From NCBI GenBank assembly GCA_021737145.1, contig JAIPEN010000007.1, positions 1 to 64,000 of the forward strand: a DNA stretch of 64,000 bases. The letters run 5' to 3'. The DNA comes from Desulfarculaceae bacterium. GTDB lineage: Bacteria > Desulfobacterota > Desulfarculia > Desulfarculales > Desulfarculaceae. Under the pieces are notes generated by a model, which had not been told where the DNA came from, did not search any database, and saw only the letters and a program-made list of their open reading frames with translations. Positions 15,836 to 25,239 of the stretch are shown here, one piece after another. Each line of letters opens with the position of its first letter. The stretch's first letter is position 1. A program made the position numbers and the translations under genes.

Positions 15836-18443
15836 TGCCCAGCACCAGCAGGGGGGGCACGGCCAGGGAGGCCGCCACCAGGGGCTCGCCGTAGGACAGG
15901 GACACCTCGTGATCGCCGGCGGGCACGGCGATGGCCTGCAAAAAGCCGTAGGCCTTGCGGATGGGCGCGGGCCGGCCGTCCAGGCGGGCGGACCAGCCGT
16001 GATAAGCCCCCTGGCTGATCACCAGCCAGCCGGGGCGCTCGGCCTTCACCTTGATGCGGGCGCTCTGGGCCTGCCAGCTTTGCAGCGCGGCCTCGCCGCC
16101 GGAGCCGGCGGCCAGTCCCCGGGGCGGCTGCCAGCCGGGCGGGGCATCGCGGAACACCACCACCCGCGAGGGATCCACCGAGGCCAGCACGTGCTTGTAC
16201 TCCCACTCCGGATTCACCACCGCGGCCCGGGACACGAACCAGGCCGGTCCCCGCGCGGCCAGGTTGCGGCTGAAGCCCTGGCCCAGGTCCTTTAGGCGCG
16301 GTCGGTCCTGCTCCAGCGCTCCATTGAGCTTGATCTCATTGACCCGCACCAGGGCCTTGGGGTGGGTGGAGGCCAGGACCACCGCCTGGGCCCGCACCGC
16401 CTCGGGCAGGGGCAGGCTGATGGCGCGGCCGCTGATTTCCTTGCCCAGGCGCAGGGGCCAGGAGGCCACGGCCTGGCCGCCGCGCACCAGGGCCAGGCGG
16501 GCCAGGGTGTCGCCCGGCCGGGCCCCGCCCTGGAACATGAGCTCCGCCTTCAGGCTGAGCGCGCGCACCTGCCGGACAGAGGCCAGGCGCAGCGCGGACT
16601 GGCTGTAGCCGCACAAGGTCCAGCGGTCTTGCGCGGCATGGGCCTCCACGGCCGAGCGGTCGATGGTGTTCACGTTGAGCAGGTTCATGTAGCGGGGATT
16701 GGCCCGGGGGCTCCACCATATCTGCCAGAAGCCCAGGGGCAGGCGGCGGTCCATGTATCCGCCGCAGGGGTTGATGAAGTCCACCGCGTTGCGGTAGGTG
16801 GGGCCCTGGTAGCCCACCGCCCCGCCCACCCGGCTTATGAGCACCCGCCCCGGCGGCGGGCCGGCGGCCATGCGGGCCAGGCTGGCGGCCTGGGCCTCCT
16901 GCACCGGGTCCGGCTTGGTGGGGTCGGCGCGCATCACCGGGTCTCCGCCCACAAAGGTGGGGGCATGGTAAAAGCCCAGGTCCAGGGCCACCAGGCCCAC
17001 CAGCAGCAGGGCGACCAGGCAGGGGGAAGCTCCCTGGCTCCGGCGCAACGCGGCCCACCACAGCGCGCCCAGGTTGAACAGCAGCCAGGCCAAGAAACCC
17101 ATCAGGGGCATGGCCGGCACCAGGGCCAGGGGAGAGTCCCTCAGATGCTCCAGGCTCAGGCCGGCCAGCATGAGGCCGGCCAGGATGGTGGCCAGCACCG
17201 CCAGGAACCGGCGCAGGGTGGCCAGCTCGGCTTCCCGGGCCCGGTGGAGCAGCCAGTGCAGGCCGAAACCGGCCAAGACCAGCAGGGCCAGGTGCAGCAG
17301 GAACATCCAGCGCACCGTCTCCCGGAACAGGTAGTAGCCCGGCAGAAGGCTCACCAGGACCTTGTGCAGGCCCATGGAGGCCCCCATCATCAGTACCAGG
17401 CCCAACAGGCCCAACAGCTTCCAGAAGCCGGCCTCTTGGCGGCGCACCCAGGCCACGGCCATCAGGGCCAGGGCCAGGGGCAGGACGCCCACATAGGCGG
17501 TGTTTTCGGCGTGGCCTCCCAGCAGCTTGGGGGCCAGGAAGTGGGGGATGATCCACCAGCCGCCCGAGCCCTGGGAGATGAAGGCCAGGCGGCGGGAACC
17601 GTAAAGGGCCGACGCGTCGTGCACTCCCACGGGGTCGTTCAGGGCGGCCAGGGCCAGGTGGATGAGGTTGGGCAGGGCGAAGAGCAGGGCGGCCAGGCCC
17701 ATGAGCAGATAGGGCCCCAGGGCCAGGCGCCAGGCCGGACGCCAGCCGGCCCGGCTGAACTCCTCCACCGCCGCGTAGAGGATGTAGAGGGTGGCGGCCA
17801 CGCCCAGGTAATAAAAGATCTGGGGGATGCCCCCCATGAAGCTCCAGCCCAGAAACACCCCGGCCCAGGCCGCGTTGACCAGCCCCCGGCCGGTCCGGGC
17901 CCGGTGCAGGAACAGGAAGACGAAGGGAGCCTGCCACAGGGTCTGGATCATCATGGAGTGTTCGCTGTGGGCCACCACCATGCCCATGCAGCCCATGACC
18001 ACGCCCATGACCGTGGCCGCCGCCCGGCCCAGGCTAAGCTGCCGGCCCAGCAAAAAGGCCCCCAGCCCGGCCAGGGAGCAATGGGCGGTGAGCACCACCT
18101 GTAGATAGTCCGCGCGTAGCAGGCCCTCTTCCAGGAAAAAGGCGTTGATCAGCGACAGGGGGTTGAACAGGTCGAAGAGGTAGTCCATGAAGGGCAGGCC
18201 GATGACCATTAGCGGGTCCCACAGCAAGAGCTTGCCGTCCAGGAGCCCCCGGTAAAAATAGGCCCGCTGGGCGGCCAGCTCCAGGAAGTCGCGGCCCAGG
18301 AACAGGCGGTGGTCCAGCTCGGGGACCAGGTAGAGCCAGCGCTGCAACCAGGGCAGGATAACCACCAACAGGGCCCCGGCCAGGGTCCAGGCCAGGGCGC
18401 TGGGGGCCCGGGAGGCTGCTTGCTCTTGGGGGGCTGGGGCCAT
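15783..18443 (-). CDS. YfhO-family large membrane protein
   Basis: About 886 residues. The N-terminal 480 residues contain some twelve membrane segments with DYLFDLFNPLSLINAFF and HSEHSMMIQTLWQAPFVFL. Then comes a long periplasmic part, and a last helix near the C-terminus followed by a basic tail (RRRKGRAA). This order, and the ending with PGWLVISQGAYHGWSARLDG before the last helix, is that of YfhO-family proteins (PF09586), which in Firmicutes take part in lipoteichoic acid glycosylation. A role in envelope glycan glycosylation is therefore likely. The start is ATG 18443 with AGAGGAG upstream; the frame extends a little further without a better site. It converges with, and overlaps, the GT-C gene ending at 15835. 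Confidence 0.8.
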   Translation of the reverse strand: MAPAPQEQAASRAPSALAWTLAGALLVVILPWLQRWLYLVPELDHRLFLGRDFLELAAQRAYFYRGLLDGKLLLWDPLMVIGLPFMDYLFDLFNPLSLINAFFLEEGLLRADYLQVVLTAHCSLAGLGAFLLGRQLSLGRAAATVMGVVMGCMGMVVAHSEHSMMIQTLWQAPFVFLFLHRARTGRGLVNAAWAGVFLGWSFMGGIPQIFYYLGVAATLYILYAAVEEFSRAGWRPAWRLALGPYLLMGLAALLFALPNLIHLALAALNDPVGVHDASALYGSRRLAFISQGSGGWWIIPHFLAPKLLGGHAENTAYVGVLPLALALMAVAWVRRQEAGFWKLLGLLGLVLMMGASMGLHKVLVSLLPGYYLFRETVRWMFLLHLALLVLAGFGLHWLLHRAREAELATLRRFLAVLATILAGLMLAGLSLEHLRDSPLALVPAMPLMGFLAWLLFNLGALWWAALRRSQGASPCLVALLLVGLVALDLGFYHAPTFVGGDPVMRADPTKPDPVQEAQAASLARMAAGPPPGRVLISRVGGAVGYQGPTYRNAVDFINPCGGYMDRRLPLGFWQIWWSPRANPRYMNLLNVNTIDRSAVEAHAAQDRWTLCGYSQSALRLASVRQVRALSLKAELMFQGGARPGDTLARLALVRGGQAVASWPLRLGKEISGRAISLPLPEAVRAQAVVLASTHPKALVRVNEIKLNGALEQDRPRLKDLGQGFSRNLAARGPAWFVSRAAVVNPEWEYKHVLASVDPSRVVVFRDAPPGWQPPRGLAAGSGGEAALQSWQAQSARIKVKAERPGWLVISQGAYHGWSARLDGRPAPIRKAYGFLQAIAVPAGDHEVSLSYGEPLVAASLAVPPLLVLGIIAAGLWRRRKGRAAPK

Positions 18444-18720
18444 GCGGGGCTCTCCTCTGGAAAGGGCGTAACAAGGGCCTGTCACAGTTAACGCGGAAGC
18501 CGGGGCAATGTCAACCTTGCCAAGGGCTTGATTGTGCGGTCTAAAACTAGGCCCACCTCCCCTTGTGGCCGGGGCGGGGCTGGGCTAAGATTGGCCTCTG
18601 GCAAGGCTGGCCCCCGGAGGGCCGCTTTTTGGGGAGGGGCTTCCCTGGACCGGAGCCCTGGGCCAAGATAGGCTTTAGGCCATGCCCGGCTTTGAAGCCG
18701 GACGCGGGAGGGAGAACCCT

Positions 18721-21708
18721 TTGGCCATTTGGCGGCAAGTCAAAGAGCTCTGGATGCGAGTCCCCTGGCCCCAGGTGCTCCTGGGCCTGATAGTGCTCCT
18801 GGGTCTTGGTCTAAGGCTATGGGGCATCAACTGGCCCGAGAACATGCACCCGGACGAGTGGACCAGCCGCATGGTGGCCGCCTTTGCCGGTGGCAGCCTC
18901 TACTATCCCCATCCCGTCATCTGGCACCAGGCCTTTTATCTTCTGGCCGGCTATCTCTACGCCCCGGCCCAGTTCCTGCTGGGCAAGAGCGCCCTGCTCC
19001 TGGGGCCCGGCTACGCCGTGTTGCCGGTGATCCCCCACCTGGTCTGGGGCCGCCTGATGGTGGCCCTGCTGGGGGTGGTGAACATCTGGGCCCTGTACCG
19101 CCTGGTGCTGGCCTGCAACCTGGGCCGGGCCGCGGCGCTCACCGGGGCCCTGCTCCTGGCGGTGAGCCCCCTGCTGGTGGTGCACAGCCACTACCTCACC
19201 GTGGACGTTCCCCTGGCCCTGGCCATCACCCTGAGCCTGTGGGCCGGGGTGCGCCTGGTGGCCGATCCCCGCTGGTGGCGCTATCTGGTGGCCGGCCTGG
19301 CCATAGGCCTGACCCTGACCACCAAGGCCAACGGCGGCCTGGTCCTGACCAGCCTGGTGCTAGCCCACGTGCTGGTGGTGCTGAGGGACCGGCCGGCCTG
19401 GCCGCGCTGGCTGCTGGCCTGGCCGGGGGTGTTCGCCGGGGCCATGGCCGCGGGCATGATTGTCGGCTATCCCGGTTTCGTGCTGCACCACGAGAACCCC
19501 ATCCTCAAGTACGCCGGGCAGGTGCACAACTTCACCCGGCCCCATTTCGCGGAAAAGATATCCCTGCTCAACAGCCCCATCGGCGACCGCCTCACCTGGT
19601 CGGCCCACACCCTGGGCGATTCTGTGGGCTGGGTGCTGGTGGCCCTGTTCGCGGTGGGCCTGGGCCTGGCCCTGTGGCAACGGCGGCGCTCCCTGTGGGT
19701 GGTGGGCTCGTACCCGGTTTTCTATTACCTGGTGGTGCTGGTGTTCTCCCACCGCCTGGCCGAGCGCGACCTGACCTCCCTGGTGCCGCCCCTGATCTGC
19801 CTGGGCCTGTTTCCCCTGGTGTGGGGCTGGGCCCGCTTGCCCCGGGGCTGGCGGCGGGCCCTGTGGGTGGGCGCGGCCCTGGCCCTGGCCCTGGTGCCCC
19901 TGGGCCACAGCATCTCCGGGGCCTATCTGTTTTGGCAGCAGGAGACCCGCATCTCGGCCCAGCACTGGTTGGAGGCCAACTTCACCCCCCAGGACAAGCT
20001 CTACCTGAGCGGCTACGGGCCGCCCAAGCACCCACCCCAGGCCGAGTTCTTCCACTCCCATGACCCGGACGCCTATGCCGGGCCCCATAACTACCTGCTC
20101 TACTCCTCCACCGCCGAGGACCGTCACTGGTTCCAGTGGGGGCATGTGCCGCGCAACCAGATGGGCCGCTTCATGCAGGGGGTGGATGAAAAGTTCCTGC
20201 TCATCAAGGAGTTCGACCTGGGATACGACACCCAGGCGGACAAGCGGCCCGGCCGCTTCAAGTTCCCGGTGTTCGTGGACCCCCTGCTAAGGCTCTACGC
20301 CGCGCGGCCGCCCCTGGCCCAAAAGGAGTCCCTGGGCCTGGAGCGCCCCCCGGCCGCCTCCACCGCGCCCTGGGCCGTGGTCTACACCAACCACCCGGCC
20401 TACAGCGCCCAGGGGGCAGACGCCCTGGCGCGGGGTCCGGCCCGGGCGGTGCGGGTGCTGCGCCCGCCTCATGAGCTTCTGGCCGTCGAGGTGGAGTTGG
20501 TGAACCTGGGCCAGCGGCCGGTGCGGGTAAAGCTGGTGCAGGGACCGGTGCGCAAACATCTGCGCCTGAAGCCCGGCCAGACCTGGCGCAACCTGGGCCG
20601 CCCCCTTAGCTGGCCCGTGCCCCTGAAGCGGGTGTATCCCTTCACCCTGTGGTTGGAGGAGCCGGGCCTGGTCTACATGCGCCTGCGCTCCGATCCGCTC
20701 AAGCTGGGCCTGGCCTGTCTGGAGCGGGGGCAATGGGACCTGGCCGGACGCCTGCTGACCCAGGCCCACGGGCTGAGGCCCGCCGCCCTGCTGCCCCGGG
20801 CCCTGGGCGCGGCCGCCCACCTGGGGCTGGGCCGCACCGCCCCGGCCGCGTCCCTGCTGGCCGGGCAGGAGGCTGCCCTGGAGCGCCTGGCCCGTTTGGT
20901 GCTGCACGACGGCCGGCCCGAGGTGCAGCCGGCCCGTTTGGCCGCCTGGGCCGGGCTCTACCCGGACCTTATGACCCAGGCCCTCACCCGGCGCTACCTG
21001 CCCGGTCCCTATGACCTGCAAGCCGGCCTTAACCTGGAGCAACGGCAGCCCGCCTTCGAGTTCTCGGCGCGGCCGGGCAACAGGAAAACCCCGCCCGTGT
21101 ATGAGCTGGCCCTACGGGAGCTGCTGCCCCCCTGGCCCCAAAAGGCCAAGCTGGGCCTGGCCTGGGATCAGCTGCCCCTCATGGCCGAGGGCCCCCTGGC
21201 CATGATCCAGGCCCAGGCAATGGGGCCGCTGGGCAAGGGGCCCCTGATCGAGCGGGAGCTGGTCTTGGCCGACCTGGCCGCCGAGCCGGGGAGCAAGGAC
21301 CTGGAGCTGGACCTGCCCTCCGCCGGGCCCGGGGCCCGCTGGCGGCTTCGCCTCCTGCCCCGGGGCGGCGCTCCCATCCGCCTCATGGGGGTGGAGATGA
21401 CCACCTCGGCCCTGGATCAGGTTGCCAAGGCCGCGCTCTGGGCCTTCTGGGCCCAGGGCGAGCTGATGCGCCGCCAGGGGCGCCCCGGTCCGGCCGCCGC
21501 GATCCTGGCCTGGGGCCAGCGCCTGGACCCGTCCTTCGGCCCGGGCCTCAAGAGCCTGGTGGAGGCCCTGGTGGCCAGCGGCCAGCCCAAGGAGGCCAAG
21601 GAGCGCCTGCAAGGGGCCCTGCCCCTGTTGGCCGGGCGGGCCGAGCTGGCCGCCTGGACCCGTGAGCGCCTGGCCCAACTGGCCGATACCGCCCCGGCCC
21701 CCCGCTGA
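18721..21708 (+). CDS. ArnT/PMT-like GT-C glycosyltransferase with large periplasmic tail
   Basis: About 995 residues. The N-terminal 430 residues hold around ten membrane segments with NWPENMHPDEWTS in the first loop, the His-Pro-Asp-Glu motif of the GT39/ArnT-like superfamily, and HSHYLTVDVPLALAITLSL. The remaining 560 residues are soluble. They include an Ala/Leu-rich stretch around residues 670-780 that looks like helical repeats, and a TPR-like end (ELMRRQGRPGPAAAILAWGQ). I prefer the TTG at 18721: a near-perfect GGGAGGGAG ribosome site (18706-18714) lies 6 bases before it, whereas the in-frame ATG at 18682 has none. The C-terminal part has no family I can name. The gene precedes the GlpD-headed operon. 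Confidence 0.8.
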   Translation: MAIWRQVKELWMRVPWPQVLLGLIVLLGLGLRLWGINWPENMHPDEWTSRMVAAFAGGSLYYPHPVIWHQAFYLLAGYLYAPAQFLLGKSALLLGPGYAVLPVIPHLVWGRLMVALLGVVNIWALYRLVLACNLGRAAALTGALLLAVSPLLVVHSHYLTVDVPLALAITLSLWAGVRLVADPRWWRYLVAGLAIGLTLTTKANGGLVLTSLVLAHVLVVLRDRPAWPRWLLAWPGVFAGAMAAGMIVGYPGFVLHHENPILKYAGQVHNFTRPHFAEKISLLNSPIGDRLTWSAHTLGDSVGWVLVALFAVGLGLALWQRRRSLWVVGSYPVFYYLVVLVFSHRLAERDLTSLVPPLICLGLFPLVWGWARLPRGWRRALWVGAALALALVPLGHSISGAYLFWQQETRISAQHWLEANFTPQDKLYLSGYGPPKHPPQAEFFHSHDPDAYAGPHNYLLYSSTAEDRHWFQWGHVPRNQMGRFMQGVDEKFLLIKEFDLGYDTQADKRPGRFKFPVFVDPLLRLYAARPPLAQKESLGLERPPAASTAPWAVVYTNHPAYSAQGADALARGPARAVRVLRPPHELLAVEVELVNLGQRPVRVKLVQGPVRKHLRLKPGQTWRNLGRPLSWPVPLKRVYPFTLWLEEPGLVYMRLRSDPLKLGLACLERGQWDLAGRLLTQAHGLRPAALLPRALGAAAHLGLGRTAPAASLLAGQEAALERLARLVLHDGRPEVQPARLAAWAGLYPDLMTQALTRRYLPGPYDLQAGLNLEQRQPAFEFSARPGNRKTPPVYELALRELLPPWPQKAKLGLAWDQLPLMAEGPLAMIQAQAMGPLGKGPLIERELVLADLAAEPGSKDLELDLPSAGPGARWRLRLLPRGGAPIRLMGVEMTTSALDQVAKAALWAFWAQGELMRRQGRPGPAAAILAWGQRLDPSFGPGLKSLVEALVASGQPKEAKERLQGALPLLAGRAELAAWTRERLAQLADTAPAPR

Positions 21709-21714
21709 ATCCCC

Positions 21715-21741
21715 GGCGGGGCGCATTGCCAACGCCCCGCC
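21715..21741. promoter_or_regulatory. Perfect 9-bp dyad overlapping the promoter of the 21762 operon
   Basis: GGCGGGGCG (21715-21723) and CGCCCCGCC (21733-21741) are exact inverted copies around a 9-base loop that contains the -35 box. No T-run follows, so this is a weak terminator for the upstream gene at best; an operator is the alternative. Confidence 0.5.
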
Positions 21742-21754
21742 AACTCTATATAAT
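21726..21754 (+). promoter_or_regulatory. Sigma70-type promoter, probably giving a leaderless mRNA
   Basis: TTGCCA (21726-21731), 17-base spacer, consensus TATAAT (21749-21754). The expected start of transcription, 7-8 bases after the -10 box, falls at or next to the ATG at 21762, so the message would have no leader. No ribosome site precedes that ATG, which agrees. Confidence 0.7.
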
Positions 21755-21761
21755 CCGTGCC

Positions 21762-23348
21762 ATGCAGCGCGCGAACCACAGTCTGGCCAGTGAGCGTTTC
21801 GACCTGGTGGTGGTGGGCGGAGGCATCTACGGCGCGGCCGCCGCCTGGGAAGCGGCCCGCCGGGGGCTGAAGACCGCCCTCATCGAGTCCGGGGACTTCG
21901 GGGCGGCCACCAGCGCCAACAGCCTCAAGGTGATTCACAGCGGGTTCCGCTACTTGCAAAACCTGGACCTGGCCCGGCTTCGCATGTCCTCGGGCGAGCT
22001 GAGCAACCTGCTGGGCATGGCCCCCCATTTGGTGCAGGCCCGGCCCTGCCTGGTGCCCACCCGGGGCCTGGGCAAGCAGGGACGCCCGGCCTTCGCCGTG
22101 GCCTTGGCCCTATACAACCGCCTGATAAAAAATGACAAATTAAAAGGACGCCTGCTAGACCTGGACCAGGCCCGGGTCTTTTTGGGTCCCTGTCCCTTGG
22201 ACGGAGTGACCGGCGCGGCCCTGTGGTATGAGGGCGTGGTGGCCGATGCCGAGCGCCTGAGCTTGTCCTATGTGCTTTCGGCCACCGAGGAGGGGGCCCA
22301 GGCGGCCAACTACCTGCGAGCCGAGTCATTGCTGCGCCAGGATGGCCGGATCAGCGGCGTGCTGGCCCGCGACGAGCTGAGCGGGGACCAGATCGCGGTG
22401 CAGGGCTCGGTGGTGGTGCTCTGCGCCGGGGCCCACAACGACGCCCTGTTGGGCCGGGCGGCTGCCCAGCCGGCCCTGGCCTCGGCCGTCAATCTGGTGC
22501 TGGGGCGGCGTTTGGGCGAGGCCCTGCTGGGCCTGCGCTCGCCCCGCGACGCGGCGGCCGATCCGGTGTGCGGGCCGCACCGTTTCATATTCATGGTGCC
22601 CTGGCACGACCGCACCATGCTGGGCACCGCCTATCGCTCCTGGCCCGGGGCGCCCCGGCCGACCGGACCCAAGCCCGAGGAGCTTCTGGACCTGCTGGTG
22701 GAGTTCAACCAGGGCTGCCCGGGCCTGAACCTGGGGCCCGGGGACATCAGCTTTTATCACTGGGGCCTGGTGCCCCTGGCCGAGCCGGGACGCGCTCCGG
22801 CTGGTGGCGGACTGGCCACCAAGCGGCGCATCGAGGAGCAGGGCGGCTTGGTGGCGGTGAGCGGGGCCAAGTACACCACCGCCCGGGCGGTGGCCGCCGA
22901 GGCGGTGACGCGGGCCTGCGCCCAGCTCGGGCGCAGCCAGGCCGAGCTGGCGGTGACCCCCCTGTGGGGCGGCGATCCGGGCGGGGCCGAGCTGCCGCCG
23001 GGGCTGGCCCCCGAGGCTGGGGAGCATTTGCGCAACCAATACGGCTCTCGCGCGGCCGAGGTGGCCGCCCTGGGCGCGGATGACGCCGCGCTTCTGGCGC
23101 CCCTGGCCCCGGACACCCCGGTGCTGGGCTGCGAGGTGGCCCGCGCGGTGGAGCAGGAGATGGCGATTCACCTGAGCGACGTGAGCCTCAGGCGCACCAT
23201 CCTGGGCAAGGCCGCGCGGCCCTCCGGCGCGGCCCTGAACGCGGCGGCGGGGATCATGGCCGCGCGCCTGGGCTGGGATCCGGCCCGCCAGGAGGAGGAG
23301 ATCGCCCAGGCCCTGGCGCCCTACCGGGTGCTGGAGGAGCTGAGGTGA
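21762..23348 (+). CDS. GlpD/GlpA-family FAD-dependent glycerol-3-phosphate dehydrogenase-like protein
   Basis: A 528-residue flavoprotein. The FAD-binding N-terminus is FDLVVVGGGIYGAAAAWEAA, followed by LIESGDFGAATSANSLKVIH and GFRYLQNLDLARLR, hallmarks of the glycerol-3-phosphate dehydrogenase family. A C-terminal domain of about 120 residues (AVEQEMAIHLSDVSLRRT) matches the family's C-terminal helical domain. It would oxidise glycerol 3-phosphate or a related polyol phosphate at the membrane, passing electrons to quinone. Its place at the head of an operon of glycosyltransferases and methyltransferases is unusual and suggests a modified role in making a glycan or lipid part. The ATG at 21762 is preferred over an upstream TTG at 21726, which is the -35 box. 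The next gene overlaps it (GTGA). Confidence 0.8.
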   Translation: MQRANHSLASERFDLVVVGGGIYGAAAAWEAARRGLKTALIESGDFGAATSANSLKVIHSGFRYLQNLDLARLRMSSGELSNLLGMAPHLVQARPCLVPTRGLGKQGRPAFAVALALYNRLIKNDKLKGRLLDLDQARVFLGPCPLDGVTGAALWYEGVVADAERLSLSYVLSATEEGAQAANYLRAESLLRQDGRISGVLARDELSGDQIAVQGSVVVLCAGAHNDALLGRAAAQPALASAVNLVLGRRLGEALLGLRSPRDAAADPVCGPHRFIFMVPWHDRTMLGTAYRSWPGAPRPTGPKPEELLDLLVEFNQGCPGLNLGPGDISFYHWGLVPLAEPGRAPAGGGLATKRRIEEQGGLVAVSGAKYTTARAVAAEAVTRACAQLGRSQAELAVTPLWGGDPGGAELPPGLAPEAGEHLRNQYGSRAAEVAALGADDAALLAPLAPDTPVLGCEVARAVEQEMAIHLSDVSLRRTILGKAARPSGAALNAAAGIMAARLGWDPARQEEEIAQALAPYRVLEELR

Positions 23349-24076
23349 GCGCGCCGCGCCGCGAGGACGCCGACCGGGTGACCGCCACCCACGCCTATGC
23401 CCAGCGTTTCGCCGGGCCGGTGGGGGCCTATTTTCTCCACGTGCAGACCGCCCGCACCCTGGAGCTGGCCGCTCCCTGGCCCGGAGCCAGGGTGCTGGAC
23501 GTGGGCGGGGGGCACGCCCAACTGGCCGGGCCGCTCATCGCGGCGGGCTGCCAAGTCACCGTGGCGGGCAGCGGCCCATCCTGCGAGACCCTGCTCAAGG
23601 AAAGCCTGGAGCCGGGGTCTTACCAGTTCGTGTCCTGCGACCTCATGGACCTGCCCTTTGAGCCCCGCTCCTTTGATTTGGTGCTGAGCTACCGGATGCT
23701 CACCCACGTGGCCGACCCGGCCGGTTTCGCGGCCCAGCTCTGCCGCACGGCTGACAAGGCGGTGATCGTGGACTATCCGGCCAAGCGAAGCTTCAACATC
23801 CTGGGCGAGAGCCTGTTCAAGGCCAAGGAGTCCCTGGACGACAATGTGCACACCCGGCGATACGCGAGCTTCTGGGACCGCGAGGTGGAAGGGCTGTTCA
23901 CGGCGCGGGGATTCGGCCGGCCCGCGCGGCGGCGGCAGCATTTCTGGCCCATGGCCCTGCACCGCGCCGTGGGCAAGGCCGGGTTCACCAGCGCGGCCGA
24001 GGGCCTGGCCCTGGGCATGGGGCTCACCGCCCTGTTGGGCTCGCCGGTGATCCTGCGCATGGAGCGGGCGGCGTGA
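23345..24076 (+). CDS. Class I SAM-dependent methyltransferase
   Basis: A 243-residue methyltransferase. The SAM-binding motif I is ARVLDVGGGHAQLAGPLI (about residues 48-65). An acidic motif near VSCDLMDLPFEPRSFDLVLS and the post-motif RMLTHVADPAGFAAQL follow, as in Methyltransf_11/25-type enzymes. The substrate is probably a glycan, a lipid-linked sugar or a small metabolite. The start is GTG at 23345, overlapping the GlpD-like stop, and its own stop overlaps the next gene's GTG, so all three are translationally coupled. The C-terminal 60 residues are family-variable. Confidence 0.75.
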   Translation: MSAPRREDADRVTATHAYAQRFAGPVGAYFLHVQTARTLELAAPWPGARVLDVGGGHAQLAGPLIAAGCQVTVAGSGPSCETLLKESLEPGSYQFVSCDLMDLPFEPRSFDLVLSYRMLTHVADPAGFAAQLCRTADKAVIVDYPAKRSFNILGESLFKAKESLDDNVHTRRYASFWDREVEGLFTARGFGRPARRRQHFWPMALHRAVGKAGFTSAAEGLALGMGLTALLGSPVILRMERAA

Positions 24077-25239
24077 AGATTCTCCTGCTGGCGCCGCACC
24101 CCTTTTATCAGGAGCGGGGCACGCCCATCGCGGTGCGCCTGCTGGCCACCACCCTGGCGGAGCAGGGGCACGCGGTGGACATGCTCTGCTACCACGAGGG
24201 CCGGGACCTGGACATGCCCGGGGTGCGCCTGCACCGCATCAGCCCGCCGGGGTGGGTGAAAAACGTGCCGCCCGGTCCTTCCTGGCAAAAGATCGTCTGC
24301 GACCTGTACATGTGGCCGGCGGCCCGTCGCCTGGCGGCGAGGGGCGGGTTCGACCTGGTGCACGCGGTGGAGGAGGCGGCCTTCATGGCCCTGCGCTTGA
24401 ACCAGCGTTTTGGCCTGCCCTATGTCTATGACATGGATTCGTGCATGTCGGCCCAGATCGCGGACAAGTACCCCGCGGCCAAGCCCCTGGCCGGTTGGCT
24501 GAGCCGTTTGGAAGGCCGCGCGGTGCGCGACAGCGCGGGCGTGGTGGCGGTGTGCCAATCCCTGGTGGACACGGCCCAGGCCCACGGCCCCTCGGCCCCG
24601 GTGTGCCGCTTGGAGGACGTGAGCCTGCTGGAGGAGCCCGAGGGCGAGCCGCCCTCCGAGCGCCTGGACTACGGCGGCCCGGTGATCATGTACGTGGGCA
24701 ATCTGGAGTCCTACCAGGGCATCGACCTGCTCTTGGAAGGCTTCGCCGTGGCCGCGCCAAAGCACCCCCAGGCGCACCTGGTGATCATCGGGGGCAGCCA
24801 AAGCGCGGTGGCCGCCTATAAGGCCAAGGCCGGGGGCATGGGGCTGGAGCACAGGGCCCACTTTTTGGGGCCGCGCCCCCCGGCCCATCTGGGGCACTAC
24901 CTGGCCCAGGCCGACATCCTGGCCAGCCCGCGCATCCAGGGCGAAAACACGCCCATGAAGATTTATTCGTATTTGGACGCGGACCGGCCCCTGGTGGCCA
25001 CCCGCCTGCCCACCCACACCCAGGTGCTCGACAACCAGATCAGCCTGCTGGTGGAGCCGGCGCCGGAGGATATGGCCCGGGGCCTGGACGAGCTGCTCAG
25101 CGACCCGGAGCGGGGCAGGGCCCTGGCCCGGGCGGCCAAGGAGCGGGTGGCCGCGCGCTACAGCCTGGCCGCCTACCGCAAGAAGCTCCTGGATTTCTAC
25201 GCCCAGGTGCAGGCGGGGTGCTCGGGAGGGCGGCCATGA
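24073..25239 (+). CDS. Family 4 glycosyltransferase
   Basis: A 388-residue GT-B fold enzyme. The N-terminal domain starts MKILLLAPHPFYQERGTPI, with the Gly-rich acceptor loop RGTPIAVRLLATTLAEQGH. The C-terminal domain begins near VIMYVGNLESYQGIDLLLEG and has the donor-site region LASPRIQGENTPMKIYSYL, with the Glu expected of the retaining GT4 EX7E motif. It probably transfers a hexose from a nucleotide sugar in the cytoplasm. The start is GTG 24073 and the end overlaps the next ATG (ATGA). I cannot predict the sugar or linkage. Confidence 0.85.
   Translation: MKILLLAPHPFYQERGTPIAVRLLATTLAEQGHAVDMLCYHEGRDLDMPGVRLHRISPPGWVKNVPPGPSWQKIVCDLYMWPAARRLAARGGFDLVHAVEEAAFMALRLNQRFGLPYVYDMDSCMSAQIADKYPAAKPLAGWLSRLEGRAVRDSAGVVAVCQSLVDTAQAHGPSAPVCRLEDVSLLEEPEGEPPSERLDYGGPVIMYVGNLESYQGIDLLLEGFAVAAPKHPQAHLVIIGGSQSAVAAYKAKAGGMGLEHRAHFLGPRPPAHLGHYLAQADILASPRIQGENTPMKIYSYLDADRPLVATRLPTHTQVLDNQISLLVEPAPEDMARGLDELLSDPERGRALARAAKERVAARYSLAAYRKKLLDFYAQVQAGCSGGRP

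Noticed and set aside
21726..21761. TTG start for the GlpD-like gene
   Set aside because: The TTG is the -35 box of the promoter; the first ATG at 21762 is the better start.
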